Shown here: piece after piece, positions 31,735 to 38,980 of the stretch
How the letters are laid out: each line of letters begins with the position of its first letter
How positions within the stretch are numbered: position 1 is the stretch's first letter
Assembly (NCBI GenBank): GCA_937921255.1
Contig: CAKZSO010000059.1
Coordinates: forward strand, 1-38,980
DNA from: Candidatus Bipolaricaulota bacterium
GTDB lineage: Bacteria; Bipolaricaulota; Bipolaricaulia; Bipolaricaulales; Bipolaricaulaceae
Length of the DNA stretch: 38,980 bases
Reading direction: 5' to 3'
Position numbers and translations under genes: made by a program
The notes under the pieces: model-generated
Database searches by the model: none
Told to the model about the DNA's origin: nothing
Seen by the model: only the letters and a program-made list of their open reading frames with translations

Positions 31735-32426
31735 ACCTCGTCTTCGACCCGGCGTGGCTGCCCCGGCTGGGCCAAGGAGTCCTCCTCTCCGTGCAGCTCA
31801 CCGCCTACTGCATGGGCATCGGGGCCGTCTTGGGAGCGGTGCTGGGGCTGGTGCGGGTGTACGGGGGCGGGCGGTGGTCCCCGCTGTACTGGGCGGCGAG
31901 CGCCTACGTCCATTTTTTCCGGGGAACCCCGCTGCTGGTCCAGCTTCTCGGGATCTACCTCGGACTCCCCACCGTCGGGATCCTCATCGGGCCGTTCCTG
32001 GCCGGGCTGCTGGCGATGACGCTCAACACCGCGGCGTACCAGGCGGAGTACTTCCGGGGGGCAATTCAGTCCGTGAAGTCAGGTCAGATGATGGCCGCGC
32101 GGGCCCTGGGGATGAGCCGGGGCCAGGCGATCGGCCACGTGATCATGCCCCAGGCCCTGCGGTTGATCATCCCTCCGTGGTCCAACGAGCTCATCTACAT
32201 GCTCAAGTACTCGTCCATCGTCTCGATGACCGCGTTGCGCCCGGAGACGATGGACCTGTTCGGGGTCGCGCGGTCGATCGCCTCGCGCAACTTCCGGTAC
32301 TTCGAGGTGTACATCCTCGTCGCCTTGTTCTACCTGGCGATGGTCCTCATCCTGACGGTGGCCCTGCGGTGGGTCGAGCGTCGGGTGAGGATCCCCGGGT
32401 TGGGAACGCCAGGCCGGGGAATCTAG
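31731..32426 (+). CDS. Polar amino-acid ABC transporter permease (second)
   Basis: 231 residues, the same family as the permease at 30304, sharing the loop GAIQSVKSGQMMAARALGMSRGQAIGHVIMPQALRLIIPPWSNEL (over about 45 residues). The pair of different permeases points to a heterodimeric channel. GTG start overlapping the ATPase stop. The gene ends in a CTAG shared with the stop of the convergent peptidase gene. Confidence 0.93.
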   Translation: MNLVFDPAWLPRLGQGVLLSVQLTAYCMGIGAVLGAVLGLVRVYGGGRWSPLYWAASAYVHFFRGTPLLVQLLGIYLGLPTVGILIGPFLAGLLAMTLNTAAYQAEYFRGAIQSVKSGQMMAARALGMSRGQAIGHVIMPQALRLIIPPWSNELIYMLKYSSIVSMTALRPETMDLFGVARSIASRNFRYFEVYILVALFYLAMVLILTVALRWVERRVRIPGLGTPGRGI

Positions 32427-33757
32427 AACCCAAGCCAGGTTTTGAGGAGGTCGTCGAGGGGGATTGCGCTTCCGTCGCTCAGAATCCTCAACAGGTCAGC
32501 ACCGGTGGCCAATCGCCAACGGAATTCATCCCGGTACCGGCGCAACGCCCCGAAGAACGCGTCGTCCCCCATCCGCTCCCGTACGGCGTGAAGGAACAGG
32601 GCCCCGCCGGAGTACACGATCCCCCCGTACCCGCTCCCCCCGGGGAACTCCCAGAGGGGGCTTGCGATCCCGGCCGTCCGGTTCTGGAGCCTGCCCGCCG
32701 CGTAGCCGGACTCCCAGTAGCGCAGGATCTCCGCAAACCGGCCCTGGGCCGCAAAGTACAGGCCCGAGGTGTACGTGGCGAGGGCCTCATCCACCCACGG
32801 CTCGGCAACCTGGTCGTTTCCCACCTCGGCGTACCACCATTGGTGAGCGACCTCGTGGGCGAAGATCATCGGGAAGAAGAGCGGGTCGAGCGGGTACCGG
32901 TTGTAGTACGTTTCGCCAACCAGGATCAACCCAGGGTACTCGATCCCCGCCACCCCCCGCAGGGGGACAGAGACGACGTCGAGGGTGGAAAACGGGGGAG
33001 GCCCCAGTCGGTCGACGAACGCCGCGATCGCGTCAGCCGTCACCGCGAGGGCGGCCCGGCCCGCGCAGTCGTGCTCCGGCCGGTAGAAGCTCCGCACCTC
33101 CACTCCGCTCACGGAGGCGGTCTGAACCTCGTGCCCGCGGACGAGGACGATCGCCAGCTCGCGGAGGTTCTCCCCCTCAACTCGGTACTGGCCGGGGGCG
33201 ACTTCGACCTCAACTCCCCCCGCCACCACAACCCACCCCGCCGGGACGGAAAGGTCCACCTCGTAGTCCGCAACCTCGGCCACAATCGCATCCCCCCATG
33301 GGAACACGGGATGGGCAACCCATGCCCCATCCCATGGGGAGAGGATCGGGTAGGCCTGGGTGAGGACCACCGCGTCCCCCGACCGGGCGTAGGACCCGTA
33401 CCCCCCCGCTTGGGCGAACTCGGGGACCGTTCCCCGGTAGCCAAGGGTTAGGGAGAACGTCTGACCCGCCGTGGCCACGAGGGCCACGGTTGCGGTGGTG
33501 GCCTCGACCGACTCAAAAGACACGGCCTCCCCTTCCACCCACGCACCCGTCACGGAGAGGCGATCAGCGCCGAACGCCGCCGGGTACAGGCGCACCACGG
33601 CCTCCGGCCAATCCCCGAGGGCAACCCCGCTCATCGTGACCTGGCCAACGATCTCCCCCCCGTCGTCGATCTCGATCGTGATCGCGTAGCGGAGGGGGGC
33701 AGCCTGGGCAATCCCTAGGGCCAGCCCGCACAGAACGGCGAGCGCTACCCGCCGCAC
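32423..33757 (-). CDS. Exported M1-like (gluzincin) metallopeptidase
   Basis: 444 residues. Signal peptide (1-19). The N-terminal half is a beta domain like that of M1 aminopeptidases (RYAITIEIDDGGEIVGQVTM). The zinc site is complete: HEVAH at 301-305 (HEVAHQWWY) and the third ligand E324 in WVDEALATY, with the canonical 18-residue spacing. The exopeptidase GxMEN motif is replaced by GIEYPG (271-276), as in M1 subgroups whose aminopeptidase activity is unproven. The GTG at 33757 has GGAGG 6 nt upstream and overlaps the PKD gene's end by 13 nt. Likely periplasmic. Last gene of the ftsZ cluster. Confidence 0.88.
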   Translation of the reverse strand: MRRVALAVLCGLALGIAQAAPLRYAITIEIDDGGEIVGQVTMSGVALGDWPEAVVRLYPAAFGADRLSVTGAWVEGEAVSFESVEATTATVALVATAGQTFSLTLGYRGTVPEFAQAGGYGSYARSGDAVVLTQAYPILSPWDGAWVAHPVFPWGDAIVAEVADYEVDLSVPAGWVVVAGGVEVEVAPGQYRVEGENLRELAIVLVRGHEVQTASVSGVEVRSFYRPEHDCAGRAALAVTADAIAAFVDRLGPPPFSTLDVVSVPLRGVAGIEYPGLILVGETYYNRYPLDPLFFPMIFAHEVAHQWWYAEVGNDQVAEPWVDEALATYTSGLYFAAQGRFAEILRYWESGYAAGRLQNRTAGIASPLWEFPGGSGYGGIVYSGGALFLHAVRERMGDDAFFGALRRYRDEFRWRLATGADLLRILSDGSAIPLDDLLKTWLGF

Positions 33758-34473
33758 CCGCAGCCTCCACCGGGCGGTGGCGCTGGCGCCTGTCCGACCA
33801 CGTGGACGACAGCGGTCGCGCGCCCGACACCCCCCCGGTCGTCAACTACGGTCAGGGTCACGGTGTACATGCCCTCCTCCCGGTAGGCGTGCTCCGGGCT
33901 CCACCACGTCGAGGTCTCTCCGTCTCCGAACTCCCACAGGGCCTGAACGATGACCCCGTCCGGATCCGTGACGTCAGCGGTGAACCAGACCTCCTCCCCC
34001 GCCTGAGGTTGGGTCGGGTGAACCCTCAGTCTCACCGTCGGAGGGCAGTTTTCGGGGAGCGGAAGGAGCTCTTCGGGGGCAGCGTACCGGGAAGCGACCT
34101 CACCCGCCCCTGCCCACGGGATGCGGCCAAGGTAGACGCCAAGGGTGAACTGTCCCTCCCGATCAAGGGGAGGCAGACCCGGCAGGACGGGAAGCCGCAC
34201 CTCCCCCGTCGCCGTCGGGCAGCGGACCACGACCCACCACTCCGATCCCGACCGGGCAAGCTCCACGGGGAACCCCAGGGCTGCCAGGCGCCCGCCCACG
34301 AACAGGGCGAGCTGGTGCCCGTCCCACCCAAATCGCATCGGACAGCCCCCACAGCCCAGGCGCCAGTCGGCCAACACAGCCTCAAGCTCGGCCACCCCGC
34401 GGGACGGCCCGGCCGCCCACGCGGGCCCAGCCGCCATGCCCCAAGCGACAACGCCAACTAGAAGTGCTCGCAC
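33745..34473 (-). CDS. Exported PKD-domain protein with Cys/Gly C-terminal tail
   Basis: 242 residues. Signal peptide (1-21). Residues 28-145 are an unrecognised domain with C41, C44, C85 and C143. Residues 148-226 form one PKD domain (GEEVWFTADVTDPDG, WEFGDGETSTW, HAYREEGMYTVTLTVVDD). The protein ends, after a short Pro-rich linker, in GGGCGCGG. The two cysteines in that tail would be exposed at the very C-terminus and could serve for lipidation, thioether/disulfide linkage or metal binding. The GTG at 34473 starts 10 nt after the ftsZ stop, with GGAGG inside the end of ftsZ, so it is coupled to FtsZ synthesis. Confidence 0.78.
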   Translation of the reverse strand: MRALLVGVVAWGMAAGPAWAAGPSRGVAELEAVLADWRLGCGGCPMRFGWDGHQLALFVGGRLAALGFPVELARSGSEWWVVVRCPTATGEVRLPVLPGLPPLDREGQFTLGVYLGRIPWAGAGEVASRYAAPEELLPLPENCPPTVRLRVHPTQPQAGEEVWFTADVTDPDGVIVQALWEFGDGETSTWWSPEHAYREEGMYTVTLTVVDDRGGVGRATAVVHVVGQAPAPPPGGGCGCGG

Positions 34474-34483
34474 CGCTCCCTCC

Positions 34484-35839
34484 TCACCCCGGCCGGCGGA
34501 GGAACGTCGGAACGTCGAGGTCCTCGTCCTTGGGCCGCCGCGGGATCACCGGACGAACCCGCTCCTTCTTCTCCTCCTCGACCGGAACGGCGCGAAACTC
34601 GGCCGCGATGACCGTGACCTCCACCGAACCGCTGTTCTGGGGTTGGATCACGGCTCCAAACGTGATGTCCGCCTCCGCAGCCGCAGATTTGCGGATCGAC
34701 TCCGCAACCTGAGTGACCTCGGTCAGGGTGAGGTCCTCGCCCCCGGTGACGTTGAGGAGGACGCGCCGCGCCCCCTTGATCGTCCCCCCCTCGAGGAGGG
34801 GGTTGGTGACCGCGGCCTTGGCCGCGCGGAGGGCGCGGCTCTCCCCGCGGGCCTCGCCCATCCCCATCATCGCCGTCCCCGCCCCGCGCAGAACGGAGGC
34901 CACGTCGGCGAAGTCGAGGTTCACGAGGCCCGGGACGGTGATCAGGTCCGAGATCCCCCGCACCCCACGCAGGAGCACGTCGTCGGCGAGCTCGAACGCC
35001 TCGGTCACCGAGTCGCTGCGGGCGATCTCCAGCAGCCGATCGTTCCGGACCACGATCAGGACGTCGGTCTTCTCCCCCAGGCGGGCTAGGCCGGCCTGGG
35101 CCCGTTGGAGCTTGAGATCGCCTTCGAACCCAAACGGAAGCGTGACCACGCCCACCGTGAGCGCCCCGTGCGCGCGCGCCAGTTGGGCGACGACGGGCGC
35201 CGCGCCTGTTCCTGTGCCCTTCCCCAGCCCACAGGTCAGGAACACGAGGTGGGCGTCGCCAATGAGGTCTTCGATCTCCGCCGCGGCCTCCTCGGCAGCC
35301 CGGCGCGCCTTCTCGGCGTCGCCCCCCGTGCTCCGGCCGTGGGTCACCCGCTCGCCGAGGAGAAGGCTCCCTCCGTTGCGGAAGGCCGACAGCACCTGGC
35401 GGTCCGTGTCGAGGGCCGCCAGTCGGACCCCCGACAGCTTCGCATCGCGCATCCGCGCAAGCGCGTTGATCCCTCCCCCCCCGATCCCGATGACGAGGAT
35501 CCGGGCGGGGGTGACAACGTTGCGGACGGGGGCCGTCTTCTCGGGGGTGGGCGCCTCCGGCGCTTCGCCGAACGGAAGCGGCCGCTCCTCTCCCGGATCG
35601 ACCAGCCGGACCTCGAGGTCCCCGAACACCGCGCGCACCGCCTCGGCGAGCTTGCCGATCTTGCGCCCGACGTACTCCTTTTTGAAAGCGGACTCGATCT
35701 CGATCAGGAGGACGCCGCGTCCGCGGCTGACCTTGTCCGCCGACACGGGGAGGCAGGCCCGGAGCATCTGGTCCTGGACTTCTCCGAGGAGCTTCCGCCA
35801 CTTCTGGGCAAGCTCCTCCTTCCCCCGTTCTCGGTCCAT
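34484..35839 (-). CDS. ftsZ: FtsZ with an N-terminal DnaA/DnaX-like extra domain
   Basis: 451 residues. Residues 111-415 are a full FtsZ: IGIGGGGINALARM, GLGKGTGTGAAPVV (206-212 reads GKGTGTG instead of GGGTGTG), and the T7 loop NLDFAD (307-312) needed for GTP hydrolysis. The C-terminal peptide DVPTFLRR (442-449) is the conserved tail that binds FtsA/ZipA-like partners. In front of this, residues 1-80 are an extra domain not found in ordinary FtsZ: a helix QKWRKLLGEVQDQML, a strand pair GVLLIEIESAFKKEYV, a helix, and DLEVRLV, then a Pro/Glu-rich linker (81-110). This layout resembles domain I of DnaA and the KH-like domain of DnaX (inference). The ATG at 35839 has no clear ribosome site and lies 37 nt after the HAD gene. 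It sits outside any dcw cluster. Confidence 0.9.
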   Translation of the reverse strand: MDRERGKEELAQKWRKLLGEVQDQMLRACLPVSADKVSRGRGVLLIEIESAFKKEYVGRKIGKLAEAVRAVFGDLEVRLVDPGEERPLPFGEAPEAPTPEKTAPVRNVVTPARILVIGIGGGGINALARMRDAKLSGVRLAALDTDRQVLSAFRNGGSLLLGERVTHGRSTGGDAEKARRAAEEAAAEIEDLIGDAHLVFLTCGLGKGTGTGAAPVVAQLARAHGALTVGVVTLPFGFEGDLKLQRAQAGLARLGEKTDVLIVVRNDRLLEIARSDSVTEAFELADDVLLRGVRGISDLITVPGLVNLDFADVASVLRGAGTAMMGMGEARGESRALRAAKAAVTNPLLEGGTIKGARRVLLNVTGGEDLTLTEVTQVAESIRKSAAAEADITFGAVIQPQNSGSVEVTVIAAEFRAVPVEEEKKERVRPVIPRRPKDEDLDVPTFLRRPG

Positions 35840-35876
35840 GGCGTCGTGGCCATTGTGGCGATCCCCCTCGCGGCCG

Positions 35877-36524
35877 TCAACTCGGGACCCGCACCAGCTC
35901 GGGGATTGCGTGGAAGTGGTGGACAACCGACCGTGCTGCTGCTGCCACTTGGGGCGCCTTCGGAGCGTAGGCGATCCCGAGCCCCACGGCCTCGAACACC
36001 GGGATGTCGTTCAGGTGGTCGCCCACGAACGCAATCTCCCCCAGCGCCAGGCCCAACCGGCGGGCTTCTCGTTCCACCACCGCCCGCTTGTCGCCCAGGC
36101 CCACCCGGACCACCGCCTCCCCCGTGAACACGCCGTCGGCGATCCGCAGCTCGTTCGCCACCGCAAACGAGAGAGCGAGCTCCACCCGCACCCGGTCCGC
36201 GACGAGGGCCACGCCCGAGGAGACGATCCCCAGGATGTACCCCGAGCGCCTGAGCTCGCCAACCGCCTCGGGGGCTCCCGGGGCGTACGGAGGGGGAAAG
36301 AGGGACGGCAAGACGCGGTCCACGGACACCCCCCGAAGCAGGGCCGCGTTCTCCCGCACCCAGTCCGGGTAGAGGTGGGGTTTCCCCAGGTACCGCTGGA
36401 GGATCCGCTCCCACTCCGCGCCCAACCCCGCCGCGGCCCCGATCGCGCCCCAGCTTGACTCGAACGGGACCCCCGCGTAGCGGACGAGGGTCCCGTCGAG
36501 GTCGAAGAACACCGCCCGGATCAA
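35877..36524 (-). CDS. HAD-family phosphatase (phosphoserine-phosphatase-like)
   Basis: 215 residues. Motif I DLDGT near the N-terminus (VFFDLDGTLVRY), motif II Ser in GIVSSGVAL, motif III Lys in LGDKRAVV, motif IV GDHLND. The segment ANELRIADGVFTGEAVVR and the C-terminal GLGIAYAPKAPQVAAAA are like those of SerB-type phosphatases, so a small phosphomonoester such as phosphoserine is the likely substrate; other HAD-IB substrates remain possible. The start is a TTG overlapping the previous stop (TTGA); a GTG at 36512 would remove four residues and still keep motif I. Third from last in the cluster with ftsZ. Confidence 0.85.
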   Translation of the reverse strand: MIRAVFFDLDGTLVRYAGVPFESSWGAIGAAAGLGAEWERILQRYLGKPHLYPDWVRENAALLRGVSVDRVLPSLFPPPYAPGAPEAVGELRRSGYILGIVSSGVALVADRVRVELALSFAVANELRIADGVFTGEAVVRVGLGDKRAVVEREARRLGLALGEIAFVGDHLNDIPVFEAVGLGIAYAPKAPQVAAAARSVVHHFHAIPELVRVPS

Positions 36525-38386
36525 GGGTTCGGGATCAGCTTGATCTCCCGCGCCAGCCCGAGGTCGGAGAAGCGCCCCGCGGGGACCTCGAGGGCCATCG
36601 TGAACGGATCCGCGGCCCCGTAGAGGTCCTTCGAGTCCGCCTGCATCGTGTTTCGCCCGAGGAACGCGCCGTCCGCGGCGAAGAACACGATGTCCAACGG
36701 GAGGAACACGTTCCTCATGTGGAACTGGCTCACGGTGGGGTTCTGGAAGACGAAGAGTATCGCGAGATCCTGGGCCATCTCCACCGGGATCCCCTGGAAC
36801 CCGATGAACCGCTCGTGGGGAAGGGCGGCCACCCGCGCTGTGACCGTCGCCCCCAGCCCGGTCTTGTCCTCCAGGGTCACGACCTGTTCCCGCATCGTCC
36901 CCACGACCCCGGGAAGGCCGGGGTAGAACGCGCGGTCCATGAGGGGATAGGCGTCCTGGCCCCCTCCCCCAAAAAGGACGGGAAGGTCGCCGATCCCATC
37001 TCCATCCGCATCGGGCCCCTGGTAGTTCGAGTACCAGTTTCCCCGCCCGTGGGGTGCCCAGAGGTTCTTGCCGAGGTCCCGCGCGATTCGGCCGCACTCC
37101 CAGACGAGGTTCTCGTAGATCTGGGTCTCGACCGTCTCGGTCCCGAAGTACAGGCCGTCCGTACACCGGTAGAGGACGTTGTGCCGCACGACGTTTCCCG
37201 TCGGGGTAGCCTGGGAGTAAGCCTCCTCGAAGATGATCCCGATGTTCGCCCGGGCGATGAGGTTTCGCTCGTAGACCCCGTGGGAAGCCAACGACGAGAT
37301 CCCGTAGCCAACCTGAACCATGGTCGAGTACGCCACCCGGGGGTGGGTCGCCCCGCCCTCGATGTACACCGCCACGTCCGATTCGGTGAACGCGCACCGC
37401 TCGACCGTCACACCGTACGACGTTTCGATCTCGACCCCGTGGCGGTTCTGGTAGAACAGCCCCTGCTGAATCAACGTGTCCCGCGCTCCACCCGTGACAA
37501 GGACGCCAAGGGGGTTGGCGGCAAACGCGTTGTTCCTGGCGGTGACCCCATCGGAGGCGTTCACGAGGAGGCCGACCTGGTTCGCGTACAGCCCCACGTT
37601 CTCCACCCACACCCGGTCTGAGAGCCAGACCGAGATCCCCGCTCCGGTGCAGTTGGCGATCCGCGGCGAGTCCGTGACCATTGTGCCCGGGGAGGAGAAG
37701 ATGAAGACACCGTTCCCCGTCGCGCGCGAGACGTCCGCGTTCTCGATCCGCACACCCTCGGACAGGACAACGTTGATCCCGTCCCCTCGGTCGATCTTCG
37801 CCCCGCGGAGGGTGACGTTCCGGCACGCCGCGAGCGTGATGTGCCCGGCGGCGATCCCCTCCAGCACCTGCCCAGAAAGCCCGTAGTAGTAGCGGATCTC
37901 CTGGCCGTTCACCGTGTTCGTCGGCTCGACCGCGTGGCGGAAATGGGCTTTCTCGAGACCCAGAACCTGGAACCCCAATCCTCCCCGTACGCCGAGGAAG
38001 TTGTCGCGCACCGTGACGTCGCGGGAGGTTGCGATGCGAATCCCGTTGATGCTATCGCTGATTGTGCAGTCCTCGACCACTCCGCCCACGACGTTGGTGA
38101 GGGCGATCGCCGCTCCCCGTGGATCCATGGCCCCGCTCACCCGGCAGCCGCGGACAACAAACGAAGCCGTGGTGTCCTCGATCCGGATCCCGTAAAGGTC
38201 CCCGGAGGAAACCCGGATCTCCCACCCGACGATCAGGTAGGGGTCGCCGGGCGTGCCCGCTCCCCCGATCACCCCGTTTGCCGCGGTGAAGTCGGCATCC
38301 GAGAGGATGGCGATCGGCCCCCGTTCAGCGGCGGCGCCCACCATGAGAGCCACCCCACTCAGCAAAACGGCCATTGCCCTGTGCAT
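36521..38386 (-). CDS. Secreted right-handed beta-helix (NosD-like) protein with C-terminal DUF192
   Basis: 621 residues. Signal peptide (1-20). Residues about 25-440 contain repeating parallel beta-helix coils of the NosD/pectate-lyase type: a GTPGDPYLIVGW opening, then many turns such as GIRIEDTTASFVVRGC, GGVVEDCTISDSINGIRIATSRDVTVRDN and GLLVNASDGVTARNN. A short Asp-rich DADGDGIGD repeat follows. The last about 123 residues are a DUF192 domain (RVAALPHERFIGFQGIP, FVFQNPTVSQFHMRNVFLPLDIVFF, MALEVPAGRFSDLG). DUF192 normally occurs alone as a small secreted protein. The start at 38386 has GGAGG 4 nt upstream (an ATG at 38389 would be only 1 nt from it). First gene of the cluster, overlapping the HAD gene by TTGA. 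Confidence 0.85.
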   Translation of the reverse strand: MHRAMAVLLSGVALMVGAAAERGPIAILSDADFTAANGVIGGAGTPGDPYLIVGWEIRVSSGDLYGIRIEDTTASFVVRGCRVSGAMDPRGAAIALTNVVGGVVEDCTISDSINGIRIATSRDVTVRDNFLGVRGGLGFQVLGLEKAHFRHAVEPTNTVNGQEIRYYYGLSGQVLEGIAAGHITLAACRNVTLRGAKIDRGDGINVVLSEGVRIENADVSRATGNGVFIFSSPGTMVTDSPRIANCTGAGISVWLSDRVWVENVGLYANQVGLLVNASDGVTARNNAFAANPLGVLVTGGARDTLIQQGLFYQNRHGVEIETSYGVTVERCAFTESDVAVYIEGGATHPRVAYSTMVQVGYGISSLASHGVYERNLIARANIGIIFEEAYSQATPTGNVVRHNVLYRCTDGLYFGTETVETQIYENLVWECGRIARDLGKNLWAPHGRGNWYSNYQGPDADGDGIGDLPVLFGGGGQDAYPLMDRAFYPGLPGVVGTMREQVVTLEDKTGLGATVTARVAALPHERFIGFQGIPVEMAQDLAILFVFQNPTVSQFHMRNVFLPLDIVFFAADGAFLGRNTMQADSKDLYGAADPFTMALEVPAGRFSDLGLAREIKLIPNP

Positions 38387-38408
38387 CATGCCTCCTTAGA
38401 CTTAGGCA

Positions 38409-38437
38409 AGGATAGCGATGATACAGACACTAAGCAA
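38409..38437 (-). promoter_or_regulatory. Promoter of the beta-helix/HAD/ftsZ/PKD/peptidase cluster
   Basis: Minus strand TTGCTT (38437-38432), 17 nt, TATCCT (38414-38409). The leader of about 20 nt holds AAGGAGG. A weaker TATCAT lies a few nt upstream and could be an alternative -10. Confidence 0.5.
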
Positions 38438-38464
38438 CCGATATGGATCTCTTGAGGAGGCAAG

Positions 38465-38980
38465 ATGGAACTCTCCCGAATGAGCTGGGCAAAAGCTAGA
38501 GAGAAACTACACAAAGCAGGGGTCAGCCTTCTCCCGGTGGGGTCGACCGAACAGCACGGGCCCCACCTCCCGTTGGGGACGGACCACCTCACCGCGGCCG
38601 AGGTGGCGCGGCGAACCGCGGCGCGCGGGGGGTGGCTTGTGCTGCCGACGGTACCGGTGGGGGTGAGTGAGCACCACCGCCAGTTCTGGGGAACGCTGTG
38701 GGTGGAAGCGGCGGCCCTGCGGGACTACGTCCTGGGGGTGGCTCGGTCGCTCGCTTCCCACGGGGTGCGGAGGCTTGTGTTCGTGAACGGGCACGGGGGA
38801 AACACCGCGGCCCTCGATGAGGGGGCGCGGGTCCTGCGACGGGAGGGGATCTACGCGTTTGTGTTTTCCTGGTGGCGGGCGATCCCCGAGGTCATCGCCC
38901 AGGTGGTGGAGACGGGGGGCTCCCACGGCTCGGAGATGGAGACCTCGGCCGTGCTCGCGTTCGCGCCGGAGCTCGTCGAC
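38465..38980 (+). CDS. Creatininase-family amidohydrolase (partial, C-terminus off the right edge)
   Basis: 172 codons visible. Creatininase signatures: LLPVGSTEQHGPHLPLGTDHL with the metal-binding Glu and His residues, PTVPVGVSEHH, and the NGHGGN motif in FVNGHGGNTAALDEG. GSHGSEMETS follows, with further metal ligands. Family members hydrolyse cyclic amides or act in folate/riboflavin-type pathways (creatininase, FAPy deformylase, MftE); which one applies here is not visible. GAGGAGG lies 4 nt before the ATG at 38465. The gene is divergent from the beta-helix operon across a 78-nt gap. Confidence 0.92.
   Translation, partial: MELSRMSWAKAREKLHKAGVSLLPVGSTEQHGPHLPLGTDHLTAAEVARRTAARGGWLVLPTVPVGVSEHHRQFWGTLWVEAAALRDYVLGVARSLASHGVRRLVFVNGHGGNTAALDEGARVLRREGIYAFVFSWWRAIPEVIAQVVETGGSHGSEMETSAVLAFAPELVD

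Noticed and set aside
36525-37826. Minus-strand open frame extending the HAD phosphatase upstream
   Set aside because: This part overlaps the beta-helix gene in another frame and is low complexity; the HAD fold begins at the TTG at 36524.
1-38980. CRISPR arrays, insertion sequences, integrase/att sites or toxin-antitoxin pairs
   Set aside because: No evenly spaced direct repeats, transposase or integrase motifs, or small paired toxin-antitoxin genes were seen; the tRNA 3' end is not repeated nearby.

Overview
The window is a gene-dense, GC-rich stretch of a free-living diderm bacterium. Gene content (CTP synthase next to LPS-export genes, HrcA/CIRCE heat-shock operon, LemA proteins, BMP and polar amino-acid uptake systems) and overall style would fit a deep-branching thermophile-associated lineage such as Bipolaricaulota/Acetothermia. 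That placement is inference only; nothing in the window fixes the phylum. There is no CRISPR array, insertion sequence, prophage or rRNA.

Layout. 1-4.6 kb: a partial BMP-type substrate-binding protein with a clear promoter and a 5' hairpin, then a minus-strand operon of a Crp/Fnr regulator, a PAS histidine kinase and an Rcp1-type response regulator. Back to back with the crp promoter is a tRNA-Leu(CAG) promoter, and the tRNA is followed 20 nt later by a DUF1848 frame with no ordinary start codon. 5.6-7.9 kb: mraY, with an Asn in place of a metal-binding Asp, coupled to a gene that looks like an inactivated nuclease. 7.9-11.5 kb: ogt, then pyrG-lptC-lptB on the minus strand. 11.6-14.4 kb: secG-oppD-oppF-rdgB on the plus strand. 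14.5-16.2 kb: a LolA-LolA-thioredoxin fusion. 16.3-20.9 kb: hrcA-grpE-dnaK-dnaJ with CIRCE. 20.9-23.7 kb: secA. 23.86-24.7 kb: a decayed, multiply frameshifted glycosidase-like gene. 24.6-26.5 kb: transaldolase, a stand-alone GreA N-terminal domain and an EamA transporter. 26.5-29.3 kb: lemA-DUF2207-lemA-like. 29.3-32.4 kb: a polar amino-acid ABC transporter with an internal hairpin. 32.4-38.4 kb: a five-gene minus-strand cluster of a beta-helix/DUF192 secreted protein, a HAD phosphatase, FtsZ, a PKD protein and an M1-like metallopeptidase. The window ends inside a creatininase-family gene.

Themes. The genes are largely envelope-centred: precursor synthesis (MraY), LPS transport (LptC, LptB), secretion (SecA, SecG), division (FtsZ) and several exported proteins of novel architecture. 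Genes within operons are tightly packed, with ATGA/GTGA/TTGA overlaps and Shine-Dalgarno sites. In contrast, several first genes (7880, 7959, 11482, 23708, 26462) have no Shine-Dalgarno site and a sigma-70-like -10 box only 6-8 nt from the start codon, which predicts leaderless or nearly leaderless mRNAs. The tRNA also appears to start almost at its mature 5' end.

Best candidates for something undescribed: the N-terminal DnaA/DnaX-like domain fused to FtsZ, the GreA-N-only protein, the LolA-thioredoxin and beta-helix-DUF192 fusions, the MraY Asp-to-Asn change, and the leaderless tRNA/DUF1848 arrangement.
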